Positions 1 through 11,299 of a stretch of DNA of 64,000 nucleotides are shown here, piece by piece. A program made the translations under genes and the position numbers. Origin of the DNA: Smallanthus sonchifolius. Its lineage: Eukaryota; Streptophyta; Magnoliopsida; Asterales; Asteraceae. The notes under the pieces are model-generated. The model searched no databases. It was not told where the DNA came from and worked only from the letters and a program-made list of their open reading frames with translations. Every line of letters starts with the position of its first letter. The stretch's first letter is position 1. The DNA lies in assembly GCA_023525975.1 (NCBI GenBank), contig CM042022.1, forward strand, positions 65,554,001 to 65,618,000. Reading direction: 5' to 3'.

Positions 1-17
1 CGATTGGCAAGAATAGT

Positions 18-232
18 ATCGAAACTACCTAGTTTTGATTGTACACAGGTATCGAAACTTCCTAGTTTCGATTGAGGAATAGATATCAAAACTCCTAGTT
101 TCGATAGAACAACCGGTATCGAAACTCCTAGTTTCGATTGAATAACTGGTATCGAAACTCCTAGTTTCGATCAATAGGTATCGAAACTCCCAGTTTTGAT
201 TGACCAACAGGTATCGAAACTATAGTTTCGAT
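18..232. repeat. Array of seven palindromic repeats in C0
   Basis: Seven copies of ATCGAAACT(n)AGTTTCGAT start at about 18, 51, 85, 118, 151, 180 and 213, with a period near 33 bp. Each unit is an inverted repeat with a 2-5 bp centre, and the spacers vary. The same half-site occurs in the LTR of C0, in both LTRs of C1 and in the leader of C1 (20729-21105). In C1 the leader array lies between the primer-binding site and gag, so this array may be the C0 leader left after loss of gag-pol. Confidence 0.85.
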
Positions 233-240
233 ACCTGCAC

Positions 241-1089
241 TTTGATTTACAGAATTCACTCTGTATATTTTTATGTTCAAATATTGAGTTTGACACAGTT
301 TTCTTGTTATCTTACTTGCGTTTGAACGATTTGTATGTTTAGTTACGGTTTTAAAGCAAATAATATGGATGGTATCGAGTTTTTACCTCAAACCGAGAAT
401 GGCGATCTTTAGAGAAAAACAGAGAAGTAGTCTTGAATCTTTTGCTAAGCTTTCTTCAAGAACACTTGAAATTCTCCTTATGACACCGAATTATGGTGAT
501 TTTCGCTTTAAAACTGGACTTCGATTTGAAAGGGAATTGGGAATTTGTCGTAAGAAAAGAGAAGGTTTGAAAGGAATGGTGAAGTTTCGTCTGAAGGATA
601 TGGTTTTCATCTGAATCAAAGTGAATCAGGCAAGTGGGAGCATGGCTCCCCTGACTCTCGGCCAAGAAAGTCAAGAAGTTGTTTAGGGGTTAATGATAAC
701 CAATTTTTTTTTTTTTTTATATTAATTTATTATGGTATTAGTATCAATTAGAGTTTTAAGGGGTAATTTAATTCAGTTTCGATTCTTCACGGTATTATAA
801 TTTTTAACCATTTTATGGCTCGTTGAAGAAAATATTAGAATCTTGGCTCAACGTAAATTTTGTGTAATATATATATATATATATATATATTTTTCTGGTT
901 ATTTTATTTAACCATTTACGTTCGCATTAAGTCGGGTTATCCTGCTTACTTTTTCTAGTAACTCTTTACGGTTTACTAGACTTGGAACAAACTTCTTTGC
1001 TAGACTTCTTGACTTTACTTAGTCAAAATAAAATATCAGGAAATAATAATTATGAACGTGCGTTTATGAAATGTGGATATTGACCTGAA
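241..1089. other. Gene-free internal stretch of C0
   Basis: I find no supported coding region here. The stretch is AT-rich, with a long T run near 702-718 and an (AT)n microsatellite at about 867-890. Short open frames around 369-674 have no recognisable motif. Confidence 0.5.
867..890. repeat. (AT)n microsatellite
   Basis: An uninterrupted run of alternating A and T lies inside the gene-free part of C0. Confidence 0.95.
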
Positions 1090-3908
1090 ATGCTGGGTGT
1101 CACAGCAGCTGACCCAAAGGGTGAAGGTTTTGTACCGGTGCTAAATTTGTTGGCCAATTCTAACGTGAGCTTTGCTATAAGCCATAATCTGCCAATATTT
1201 GAGTCTACAATCAGGCAATTCTGGGAAACTACTGCTAGATTCATAGTCAACAACGTAGAGCACATTAGGGCTACTGTTTTCAACCAAGAAGTTCAAATTT
1301 CTAAAGCTGTGATCAGATAAGTTCTGCAGTTCAATGACAACCACAATGTTCCTGTTGAATATCCTAGCTTTTTCATTCGAGAAAGCTTTAGGAGGATGGG
1401 TCACCCTGATGAGTTCAAGAGTGGCCAGATCACCAAGACCTTTCTTGCTCCTCACTGGAGGTATATTGTACATGTCTTTATTCACTGCATTTCCATAAGG
1501 AAAGGTGGATTTTATTCTCCAAATGCTATGGTGGCCTCTGCTATTTTGGGATTGATCAAGGGTAGAGATTATAACTTCTCGGGGCTAGTCTTCAAGCACA
1601 TGATGGAAAACATCACTGGTAAAATCAAGGACAGATTTCTAGTCTACCAAAGGTTCCTTTATATGATTATCAATCATCTTCATCCCAACCTACCACAAGA
1701 AGGAAATTTGTGGGTGTTAGACAATATGATTGCCAAGACATTGAGCTACATGAAGAGCTCCAATTCAAGAAGCAACAGGATAATCATCAACATTCCTCTT
1801 TTTGGCAATGTAATCGATGAAGTTGAGCCCGATGTTCCTGATGTTGATCCAGTGGAAGTTATTGATTTATCATCATCAGAGGAAGACGAGGAACAAGGAG
1901 AGGGCAATCAAGAACAAGAGGTTGAGGTTGAAATACATCATGAAAAAGAAGTTGAGCAACCTATTATGGATGCTCAATTCCTTCATCAAGAAATGGAGAA
2001 TCTAGACCCCTTAAACTTTCAAGCTTAACAAGATGTACAGGTTGAGAACTCTGAAGCTGAACAACAAGCTGAAGGTGAAGAAGAGTCGGACAGTGATACT
2101 CTGGATGAGGCCATTTATGAATCATAGGATACTGAGTCTGAAGAGTTGGTGGAACCTCCTCCTTCCTCCTCTAAAAGGCCAGCAGATTCTGATTCAGATT
2201 ATGTACTCGAAGAGCCTCTCACCAAGAAAATCAAAACTGGATTGGAATCCCTTACCACATCATCTGAATCACTGTATGCATCACCAAAACAACCAACACC
2301 TCCACCATCTCCTATACGTACAGCCACATCTCCCTCACCTAAGCAACCCACACCACAACCATCACCTTCCCAATCACCTGAAGAAATCTCACCAACTGAA
2401 GAAACATCATCATTTACCCGTTTTAAGAAGCTGAGTTTGAATGTCAAGAAACTAAATGACCAATTGATAAAGAAGGATGAGGAGATCAGGTTATTCAAAT
2501 CTGATCTTGAAGACCTAAAGGAAGAAATCGAAGATCTGAAGATAGAAGTTCAACAATATCAGTTGGCAGAACAAGAAGAAAAGCTTCTGAAACAGCAACA
2601 AGACTTGCTTGCTGTGACTACATTGGTGAACCAGATCAAGAACTCAATGGTTCAAACATCTCAACAACCAGACACTCAAAAGGAACATGCTGCCACTGCT
2701 CAAGGGGAGTCTGCCACAACAGCTGCTGGTGGTCCCTCCTCCCCTGCCCTTGTTGCCAACCCAGAATCTGTTGTTGTCCTCTTTTCATGCACAGCCTCAC
2801 CTCCTAAGGGCAGAGTAAAGGTCAAGGTGGAAGAACAAGACTATGATCTCCCTTCCCTGAGCCAAAGAAGAGCTGACTGGGGCAAGGGGAAGGCAAAACA
2901 TTCTGATATTGATTTAGTGGTACTGGAAGAAGAAGAAGTTGGTTCCGACCATGAGTTGGATGAGCTCCTGGAGCAAATTGATGATTTTGGTACTATCGAT
3001 GATTTCCCGGAGATTATAACTCTTGGAGAGGAACATGGAGAAAAGATCCGGTATCTCACTGAGGCCGGAGTTGAAATTCAAGCTCTTTCTGAAAATGATG
3101 AAGATGATCCATCTGTTCAAGTTGCCTTTGCTGAACCAGAATCCATTACAAAGCCAACAACAACAACTCCAGAAGCAACACCAACAACAACAACTCTAGA
3201 AGCAACACCAACAACAACAACTCCAGAAACTGCTCCCACTTCACAAGTCCAAGACCCAAAGAAGCATTGGTTTAAGAAGCGACAAGTAGAAGAGCCACCA
3301 AACCACTACGAGTGGTTCACAGAATACCAAGAATTGAAGAGGCCACTAGTTGGCTGGAAATATGACAAGGAAAGATCTTTCTGTATTGTTAGGAATTACA
3401 TGGGAGGAGTGGAGCACTTCAAGACTCCACATGACTTCAGCTCCTTCCCTAAATATGACCTGAGAGCCCTAGCCAAATTGCGTCTCCAAATCCCTGGAAA
3501 TGTAGGGATTGCTAGAGATTTTGAATCTATCCTATGGAACCAGACCTTCGATGATTTCAGGTCAATGACCACAGCAAAAAGCCAAGGAGAGTTCTCGCCA
3601 ATACCAGGATTCACCCTCAAATACAGAAGCCATGGGTAAGTCTGCGGTACAAACCGGCAACAAATGTCAAATCCAACCAATTGCCAAGGTCTGTACCTGT
3701 TCAGCTCCAGAATTTCACAAAATGGTTCTACAACTCAACCATCGGTAGTGCAGTGATTGAATGTGAAGGAAAGGAAGACATTCATATTTTTGAGCCTATG
3801 GAGCTGTTAAAATTTCAACCTGAAGACCCAGAAGTACTGTTCAACAACCCCATCAAGATTTCCAGTGAAGATGATGAGGCAGATCCAAAAGCCTACCAAA
3901 AAGAGTAG
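1090..3908 (+). pseudogene. 3' accessory ORF of SIRE-type Copia, broken
   Basis: One reading frame runs from ATG 1090 to 3639 with three internal stops (1318-1320, 2026-2028 and one near 2125). A frameshift at about 3575-3624 moves the C-terminus into the frame that ends at 3908. The N-terminal third is globular, with motifs such as IRQFWETT and FLVYQRFLYMI. A Pro/Ser/Thr-rich stretch follows, then a coiled coil (about 2430-2640), an acidic stretch, TTTT-PEA repeats, and a C-terminal block with VGWKYDKERSFCIV and GGVEHFKT. From memory this matches the extra 3' ORF of Asteraceae SIRE elements, sometimes called env-like; its function is unknown. The same C-terminal block occurs in C1 and more distantly in C2. 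It sits between the missing pol and the polypurine tract. Confidence 0.8.
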
Positions 3909-3988
3909 TGACTGTGATTGTGAAGCCCTTCTTTAAGATATCAGGAGATACTCCAATTGCTTGAGGTTTTTGAAGACATTGATGCAAT

Positions 3989-4003
3989 AGCTTAGGGGGA
4001 GAT
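3989..4003 (+). promoter_or_regulatory. Polypurine tract of C0
   Basis: AGCTTAGGGGGAGATT lies directly before the LTR start TGTAGGGC. An almost identical tract precedes the C1 3' LTR, read on the minus strand at 14204-14220. Confidence 0.9.
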
Positions 4004-4505
4004 TGTAGGGCATTAACTTTTGTAAGCTAGTTTCATCAACGTAACAACTGAACAATGTCTTTTGTGTTTGCTTATTTATGTTGTTAAGTAGTTTCTATTT
4101 GATGAAAATTTCTATTTTTTTAGCATAGATAGATAGGAGTTTCGACAGGAGGTTCATACATGTTGTAAATGCTCAACCGAAACTATTAGTTTCAGTGAGC
4201 ATACTTTCGATGCTTGTCAGCTTACTATAAATAGCCTAGTTAGAGAATGTTTTAGGGTATGAGTGACGGTTGTAACCGTGCATTCTCTCTTTCACAGTTT
4301 TTCCTTGAATCAATACAAGCTTTGAGTTTATTCATTGTGTTATTGCAATTTCATATAATTGTGTATTGTTAGTCAAGTATGATTAGCCTGTCATATTCAC
4401 CATCATACTGTTTTGCTTCTATTTCACCACCAAAAACACCTATTCCGCAGGTCTGTATGTGTAATCGGTCAGTTTGAGTGAGTTCTGCAAGAATCAAGAC
4501 CTACA
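4004..4505 (+). repeat. 3' LTR of C0 with TATA box
   Basis: The 502-bp LTR starts TGTAGGGC and ends GACCTACA. U3 contains the palindrome CCGAAACTATTAGTTTCAG at about 4179-4197. About 30 bp downstream is the likely promoter TATAAATAG (4226-4234), followed by a conserved GCCTAG. The C1 LTR has the same order (palindromes, TATA, GCCTAG), so the two elements belong to one family. Confidence 0.9.
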
Positions 4506-4602
4506 ATCCCGAGTACTCCCCACCTAGGCCGAGTATTCGCAACTCCCCAGTCGACCGACCTGGCAGCGCCTAGCGACTTCTGCAACCATGCCAAGGATAC
4601 AT

Positions 4603-4603
<1 letters not shown>

Positions 4604-4630
<27 letters not shown>
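4604..4630. repeat. (AT)n microsatellite in the B LTR
   Basis: Alternating AT followed by a short GT run. Confidence 0.95.
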
Positions 4631-4636
<6 letters not shown>

Positions 4637-5565
4637 CTATAATTATACATAAAACATGCATCAGTGAAGTTGATACAGAAACACAAAGCGGAAGACTAAA
4701 TCCAAACTTTTGTTATAGTAAATTTTTTTACAACCAGAACTGACTGAAATACAAAACATAGTTCCTAACATGAACCTACAATCCTGGCCTTATGGTTTCA
4801 TGTAAACCTGCCTTCAGTCATTCTAGTTTCAAAACCTATTTATGTACACCACCTGGATAGCCCTGAAATGCCAAGTTACAAGCTTCTAGCTAGGGGTCAC
4901 CTGTTATAAAAACATTTAAAATATTTGGATCATCATAAATCTGGTGAGTTCATAAACAAAATCATGTTTTCACAAATTGTATCCATGATACAAAACACCC
5001 CACGACCTCAGCTTTACTTGGGTCTGGGTCTAATAACCATCCATACCAATCCCCACCAAGTAGCCACACAAGGACTCTGAGCTTTTATTATATATATATT
5101 GGCTTCTCCCCGGCTACCGAATGCAAGTCTGGCCATAACGAGAGGATCAGTCTCGCCCATCAGTCCCACCCACATGAGCCTTAATAAGCGTTATTTACAA
5201 GTATATATACATAGGATATCATAGGGATCTTAACATAAATCCATTTGAAAACAATATTTTTATAGAGCACAGTTTAGAGGAACTCGCCTTAGAGCACTTC
5301 ATTCTGAATTCTTACAAAAGTTAACACCTCGAGTATATCCTAGATCATATCCATATCATCATAATCAATACCACTATCTTAGGTTTGCATAAATGAACCT
5401 TAGAATATTCAGAAACCTTACCTTGGCACTATATACAGCAGTTTGCGGACGATTTGCGAGAAACCAGGCTCTCATATACGAATCGGTGTTCGGGATCAAT
5501 CTTCAAGACTTTGTGTGTATGTCGGCGTGTGTGTGGAATGTGCAAAATTGACTGAGATCGTGCAT

Positions 5566-5935
5566 CTATTTATAGGGCAAAATTTCTGGTCGTGACGGAC
5601 CGTAATCGAGGGTGACGGTCCGTCTCCCAATTCTTGGCGACTTACGTAACGGACCGTTACGCCTCTGGACGGTCTGTCACGGGTCTGAGTCAGCTGCCAC
5701 GTGTTGGATTTCGGTTAGGCGGCTTAAAATTGCGGCATGACAGACCGTTACCCATCGTGACGGACCGTCATAGGGTTTCCATGCATCAGAAATGGACCGC
5801 TAGTCAGTAAACACGTGTCATTCCCGGAATCATTATCGTGTTGATCTCGTAATGGACCGTTATGACCTGTGACGGTCTGTCACCTTCTATAACGGACCTT
5901 TATCTGCTATGACGGTCCGTCACTGTCCAAAAATC
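5566..5935 (-). promoter_or_regulatory. U3 promoter of B: TATA box plus palindrome cluster
   Basis: The minus-strand TATA box CTATAAATAG is at 5566-5575. Upstream of it in the minus sense (5590-5935) are about eight variants of the 13-bp dyad NNACGG-A/T-CCGTNN, for example TAACGG-A-CCGTTA and TGACGG-A-CCGTCA. They are spaced about 25-60 bp apart. The LTRs of A carry the related form TAGCGG-A-CCGCTA at the same place. Confidence 0.8.
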
Positions 5936-6048
5936 CAAATTTATCATTGTTAGTCCTCCAACTTTGGGGAACTTACATTTCAACCCCTGGAGTTTACTTT
6001 TGATTCTTTTAGCCCTTTTTATTCTTTAGGAATTTTCAAGGTGTTACA

Positions 6049-6067
6049 AATCTCCCCTCCTTAAAAG
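6049..6067 (-). promoter_or_regulatory. Polypurine tract of B
   Basis: The minus strand reads TTAAGGAGGGGAGATT immediately before the LTR start TGTAACACC. Confidence 0.9.
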
Positions 6068-6090
6068 AACTTCGTCCTCAAAATTCAGTA

Positions 6091-6609
6091 TCACTTGAAT
6101 AAATGTGGATATTTAGCTTTCATTTGTTCAGTTAATTCCCAAGTTTGGTCGGCACCTTTCCGACCTTGCCATTGTACTAGTACCATTGGTATTGTTTTCT
6201 TTCTAAACTTCCGATCTTGTGTTGCTAAGATCTTAACAAGTTGTTCAGTAAACTGGAGTTTATTATTAATGTGCACATCATCCAATGTGAATGCATAAGT
6301 GTGATCTGCTAAGCATTTGCATAAACAAGACACGTGGAAAGTGTTATAAATACCTTACAATGCTTCAGGCAATTCTAGCTTATATGCCACTGCTCCAACT
6401 CTTTCGATGATTTTATAAGGTCCATTATACCTTGGCCCAACTTTCCACGTTTTCTAAATCTTACTACACCTTTCCAAGGTGAAACTTTTAACATATCGTA
6501 ATCACCGACTTGAAATTCTAATGGTCTTTGACATCTATCTACATAACTTTTCTGCCTATCTTAGGCAACTTTCAGCCGTTGTTTAATTTGAACTATCTTA
6601 TCAGTTGTT
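6091..6609 (-). pseudogene. Integrase C-terminus and chromodomain of Gypsy B
   Basis: The minus strand encodes the end of a Ty3/Gypsy integrase. It reads DRQKSY, FQVGDY, then VSPWKG, GPYKII and FHVSCLCKCL, ending in a chromodomain-like block with VLVQWQGRKG, TWELTEQM and YPHLF and a TAA at 6091. Chromodomains direct chromovirus integration to modified histones; this is knowledge of the family. An in-frame stop interrupts the frame before DRQKSY. The N-terminal continuation is at 9153 and beyond, after the D insertion. Confidence 0.85.
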
Positions 6610-6614
6610 TCTTG

Positions 6615-6904
6615 TGCAAAAGCATGTTTTAGTAACTATAGATAAAATTCTATGTATCGGTGTACTTAACTAGTACGCATGAGGGTGTTCCTGCGTACTT
6701 AGCTTGTACACCAGATTGGTCCCGCGTACTTAGTAAGTACGCACGGTAAAAAAATGGCCTGGAAAGAATAACCACTAGTAGGGATATAGATGTAGTTGCT
6801 TTTGCCCTGCGTACTTGTCAAGTACGCATGACCAATGCCCTGCGTACTTAGCCAAGTACGCAGGAAGTGTTCCTGCCCCTATAAATAGAAGACTTGTCTT
6901 TAGT
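6615..6904 (+). repeat. Inverted partial LTR at the left end of D
   Basis: The fragment starts TGCAAAAGCATG, matching the minus-strand LTR start TGTAGAAGCATG. It includes five GCGTACTT/AAGTACGC palindromes and the TATA box CCTATAAATAG, and stops a few bases after AGACTTGTCTT. It resembles the LTR of K (TATA region near 18885) more than the adjacent D LTR, so it may come from a second copy of the family. Confidence 0.85.
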
Positions 6905-7409
6905 TGTAGGTCCCGGGAGCCTCGTCGCACAGCGGAAAAACAAATATCTGATCGTTGATCCGTGTGGGAACGCAGGAGATAAGACAAAGAAAAACCATGA
7001 ACAACAAACAAGAGAATCAACACAAAAACGACATGTAATCCATAACAAAGAAGTCATCAAACATTACATACCGAAGAAGTACACAACTCTTGTCTACGCT
7101 CACGGTCCAGGGGCGGGAGAGCTCATCCTGCCCGGGCACCTCTCAACCTTGTTCCGGAAGTTCCACCTATAAATGAGGCCATCATCTCAATTTATAGGTG
7201 CTGAAACAATACCTGCATACTTGGCTAAGTACCCAGGTCATTGGTCATGCGTACTTGATAAGTACGTAGAGCAAAAGCCTTGCGTACTTACTAAGTATGC
7301 GGGACCAATCTGGTGTACAAGCTAAGTACGCAGGAACACCCTCCTGCGTACTAGCTAAGTAAACCGATACATAGAATTTTATCTATAGTTACAAAAACAT
7401 GCTTCTACA
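6905..7409 (-). repeat. 3' LTR of D
   Basis: 505 bp, minus orientation; the plus strand begins TGTAGGTCCCGGGAGCC and ends GCTTCTACA. The palindrome cluster lies at about 7210-7362. Confidence 0.92.
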
Positions 7410-8642
7410 GACTCCCTCTTAACTATAGCATCAAATTCTATCTATCACTAACAATGATAATCACCAGTTTACAAAGAATGTCCTAACAGACTCCCTCTAA
7501 ACTAATGACATCACGTGTCTTTTGGCAAGACTTGATCTTCTGGCATTCCACTTGAGATCTTCAAATCTTTAATACTCAGTCTGCAGTCTTCAGTTACCGA
7601 GTAATCGTCAAACGCACCGACTCCCCTTTAACTGATTCTTTCATTATAGATCAAACCAAGTGCTTCAATAAGAACTAAATAACCTAACACACCTCATTGT
7701 AGTTCATCCTCTCAGCAGTAGCTTCCTCCAACCTGACTTAGACTTCGTCCAAACCAGCTGGCATATGATACAGAGTTTGAATTTCCAATAACCTGCATCA
7801 AACTAATCAGCTCCCATAGGAATTCTACTAAGATAAACTTTAGTCTTCAAACCAGATGTGTCCAACTCTATCCTGTATCTTCACGAGTCAGTTAAATTCC
7901 CGAAGATGTTCATTACCAATTTCCCCTTCCAATGTAAGCTCCATCTGACTAGACCAGAAACAAGGGAATGTTTCCTATCCCGTCGACCAATGATAAACGT
8001 TCCATCTTCAACTAATAATCCAGCGGAGATGCAGCTTCATCTTGAAAACACACAATAGAATCTAACACAAAATCATGCTTAGCGGTGATCATCCTGAATC
8101 CAAAGTCCAACATTCTTCAATTTGTTCTTCATTCCTGGTTAACATCTCCTAATCGGTAACAATCACCACGGTGAAGTCCCATAACTAGGTTGTCTATCTG
8201 GATTCCGCCCATATCCCAAATGAGAAATCTAATCATAACAAAATCACATCAAATCTTGAACACATGCTTGACCAAAGAGCATGAAAAAATATAGTTTACA
8301 CGAGAAATCATAGTTGAGATCCATGTTACGTCAAAGAGGTATATATATAAGAAGTAATCCACCACCCCTTTAACGTCCCATGAATACTCCTTAGCTTTTA
8401 TCCCCCTCATTTCTCTGTAAACTATGACCAGCTTCATCGCCGCTTCACTCGATTCCTCAAAAACCACAACTAGTCAAATCTAGGTTTTTTATCCTTTTTG
8501 TTCCTTTGCAAAGATCCAAAATAGCAAAACCTTAGGTTCAAGTTGTTACAGTATTCATCCCCTATTAAAGAAGTATCATAGATACTCGTAGCCTACATAT
8601 TCATAGATACTCGTAGCCTACATATTCAGCTCTGATACCAGT
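7410..8642 (-). other. Internal region of D, no coding sequence
   Basis: These 1.2 kb lie between the two LTRs. The minus strand has a polypurine tract (TTAAGAGGGAGTC) next to the 3' LTR. At 8628-8642 the plus strand reads CTCTGATACCAGT, the complement of the initiator-tRNA-Met primer site TGGTATCAGAG. I see no gag or pol motif on either strand. Confidence 0.85.
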
Positions 8643-9147
8643 TGTAGGTCCCAGGAGCCTCGTCGCGTAGCGGAAAAACAAAGATTTGATCGTCGATTTG
8701 TGTGGGAATTAAGGAGACAAGACAGAGAAAAACCACGAACAACAAACAAGAGAATCAACACAAAAATGATACGTAATCCATAACAAAGAAGTCATCTCAC
8801 ATTACATACCAAAGAAGTACACATCTCTCGTCTACGCTCATGGTCCAGGGGCAAGAGAGCTCATCCCACCCGGACACCTCTCAACCTTGTTCCAGAAGTT
8901 CCACCTACAAATGAGGCCATCTTCTAAATTTATAGGGGCTGAAATAATGCCTGCGTACTTGACTAAGTACGCTGGTCATTGGTCATGCGTACTTGATAAG
9001 TACGCAGGGCAAAAGCCTTGTGTACTTATTAAGTACGTGGGACCAATCTGGTGTACAAGCTAAGTACGAAAGAACTCCCTCCTACGTACTTGCTAAGTAC
9101 ACCGATACATAGAATTTTATCTATAGTTACAAATACATGCTTCTACA
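8643..9147 (-). repeat. 5' LTR of D with promoter and palindrome cluster
   Basis: 505 bp. The minus-strand TATA box CCTATAAATTT is at about 8926-8937. Just upstream in the minus sense are five dyads: GCGTACTTGACTAAGTACGC (8953-8972) and others at about 8986-9006, 9019-9037, 9051-9068 and 9083-9102, several with decayed arms. Confidence 0.92.
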
Positions 9148-9152
9148 TCTTG

Positions 9153-10110
9153 TAAGATTTCTAGTCCAGACAATTGACTATCCCCGACTTCAGTCCAGCA
9201 GACTGGATTTCTACATTTCCTACCATATAAAGCCTCGAATGGCGCAACTTTTATACTTGAATGGTTGTTTTTGTTGTAGGAAAACTCGATTAGTGGTAAT
9301 TGATTATCCCAACTACCTCCAAAATCAATAGCATAAGCCCTCAGCATATCTTCTAGGGTTTGGATTGTTCTTTCACTTTGTCCATCGGTTTAGGGTGATC
9401 TGTTATACTCATGTTGATCTTAGTTCCCAATTCTTTCTTAAAACTAGTCTAGAATCTATATGTGAACCGACTGTCTCTATCAAAGATAATAGATAGTGGT
9501 ATGCTATGGCAGCTCACAATCTCATTGATATACAATCTAGCTAGCTTATCCAATGAATAGTTTTCATTGATGGGAATAGTTTTCTATCGACCATAATCCA
9601 AATAGCATCATGCCCTTTCTGAGTTTTTGGCAATTTCGTGACAAAATTCATTATAATTCTATCCCACTTCCACACAGGTATCTCCAATTGTTGTAGTTGT
9701 CCTGCTGGTTTCTGATGTTCAATCTTAACTTGAAGACAAGTCAGACATTTTTCTATGTACTGGCTATTGATTTCTTCATGTTCGGCCACCAGTAATGAGT
9801 TTTCAAGCTCTTGTACATTTTATCTGCTCCAGGGTGAATTGAATACTTTGACTTATGAGCTTTGTCCATCACATTTGTTTGGATTTCTCCAAGTTTGGGA
9901 ATCCAGATTCTATGTCCAAATCTTAAGATTTCATCATTGCCTTTGGTTAGTAACTTCTCTTTACCAACCATGCGTTTTTTCTTGATGTTATTGTCTTTTA
10001 GTGGTTGGATCTGAATTTCTTTGATTTGATCCATCCAATCTATCTTGATTTCTAATCTTAATAGGTTTGATCTTTTCCTTCTGACTTAAGGCATCTGCCA
10101 CGACATTGGC
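9153..10110 (-). pseudogene. Integrase core of Gypsy B, degraded
   Basis: Read on the minus strand from about 10110 down, the segment contains SIHPGADKMYKSLKTHYWWP (zinc-binding region), CLTCLQVKIEHQKP, FVTKLPKTQKG, DRDSRFTYRF and IDFGGSWDNQLPLIEFSY. These follow the order of a Ty3/Gypsy integrase. There are several stops and at least two frame changes, and the HPQTDGQ region is altered to HPKPMDK by a shift. It continues at 6609 once D is removed. Confidence 0.85.
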
Positions 10111-11290
10111 TTTCTCTGGATGGTATTTGATTTCACAATCATAGTCATTGATAAGTTATGTTCATTTACTCTATCTCATATTCAATTCCTTCTGATTGAA
10201 TATATGTTGGAGACTTTTATGGTCTATATATATCACATACTTAGTACCATATAAATAATGTCTCTAAATCTTTAAAGCAAACACTATGGCACCAAGTTCT
10301 AGATCATGTGTGGTATAGTTTTTCTTATGTACTTTAAGTTTCCATGATGCATAAGCTATCACCTTATCTCATTGCATCAGCATGTAACCCAGACCAATTC
10401 GGGAAGCATCACAGTAAATGACGAAGTCATCGTTCCCTTTGGGTAATGCTAAGATCGGTGCACTACTGAGTTTCTACTTAAGGGTATTAAATGCTTCTTC
10501 TTGTTTCTGATTGCACTCAAACTGTACTGCTTTCTGAGTTAAGGTGGTTAATGGAGTAGCGAATTTGGAGAAGTTTTATATAAATCTCCGGTAATATCCG
10601 GCTAAACCAAGAAAGCTTTGAACCTTGGTCAGTATTATTTCATGGTTGCTTCAACCTTAACTGGATCTACTTGGATTCCCTGTTGATTTATGACATGTCC
10701 TAGAAACGATACCTCTTGTTTCCAAAACTCGCATTTGAAAAATTCCGCGTACAATTTCTCTTGTTTGAGAGTTTCCAAGACTATCCTTAGATGTTTAGCT
10801 TGCTCCTCCTGAGTTCGGAAGTAGATAAGGATATCATCTATGAATACTATAACGAATTTGTTAAGGAATGGTTTACAAACTCGGTTCATTAGATCCATAA
10901 ATGTTGCGGGAGCATTTGTCAGACCAAATGACGTAATGAGGAATTCATAGTATCCATATCGAGTTCTAAAGGCAGTCTTAGGTACATCTTATTCTTGTAC
11001 CTTCAACTGATGATATCCAGATATAAGATCAATCTTTAAGAAATAATTAGCTCCTTGCAACTGATCGAACAGGTCATCAATTCTTGGCAATGGATATTTG
11101 TTCTTCAATGTGAGTTTTTTTAGTTCATGATAATCTATACACATACCCATACTCCTGTCCATCTTCTTTACGAACAACACAGGTGCTCCCCATGGTGAAG
11201 TGCTTGGACGTATAAATCCTTTGTCCAATAGTTCTTGAATTCGTTTCATCAATTCTTTCAATTCTGAAGGTGCTAAACGATATGGTGTTC
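10110..11290 (-). pseudogene. Reverse transcriptase and RNase H of Gypsy B
   Basis: The minus strand encodes KGFIRPSTSPWGAPVLFVKK, MCIDYHELKKLTLKNKYPLP and the intact RT active-site motif VFIDDILIY. FLGHVINQQG follows, then a decayed RNase H with YASWKLK, THDLELGAIVFALKI and IDHKSLQHIF. The first half (10989-11261) and the middle (10635-10898) are open. A stop separates them near 10988, and the RNase H half has many stops. RT and RNase H copy element RNA into DNA; this copy is dead. Confidence 0.9.
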
Positions 11291-11299
11291 TGGCTACTG

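Larger units (their letters stand above)
1..4505 (+). mobile_element. SIRE-type Copia retrotransposon C0, 3' portion
   Basis: This is the right-hand part of a plus-strand Copia element whose 5' end lies left of the window. In order it holds a palindrome array, a gene-free stretch, a broken accessory ORF, a polypurine tract and a 502-bp LTR ending CTACA at 4505. The sequence after 4505 (ATCCC...) is the LTR of Gypsy B, so C0 sits in that LTR with a presumed TSD ATCCC; the left copy cannot be checked. No gag, protease, integrase or RT similarity is visible in 1-1089. The element is therefore probably a deletion derivative, unless pol lies further left in an unusual order. Confidence 0.75.
4506..6048 (-). 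repeat. 3' LTR of Gypsy B (partial)
   Basis: The LTR ends at 6048 with GGTGTTACA, which is the minus-strand start TGTAACACC. C0 cut it at its other end, so its full length is unknown. It contains an (AT)n run at 4604-4630 and the U3 palindrome cluster described separately. No gene is visible in it. Confidence 0.9.
6615..9147 (-). mobile_element. Small non-autonomous LTR element D with inverted LTR end
   Basis: The insert is flanked by TCTTG (6610-6614 and 9148-9152) and lies inside B's integrase. It holds a plus-oriented LTR fragment (6615-6904), then a complete minus-oriented element: 3' LTR 6905-7409, 1.2 kb internal, primer-binding site, 5' LTR 8643-9147. Both outer termini are therefore the U3 end of the LTR, forming a terminal inverted repeat of about 290 bp. 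No ORF of retrotransposon type is present, so it must have used proteins in trans. The two full LTRs are each 505 bp and differ at roughly 45 positions by eye. Confidence 0.85.

Noticed and set aside
18..232. CRISPR-like array of regularly spaced repeats
   Set aside because: The repeats are full palindromes shared with the LTRs of plant Copia elements, the context is eukaryotic and no cas-like gene is present.
7858..8467. ORFs in the internal region of D
   Set aside because: Both strands have only short frames without gag or pol motifs; the region is treated as non-coding.
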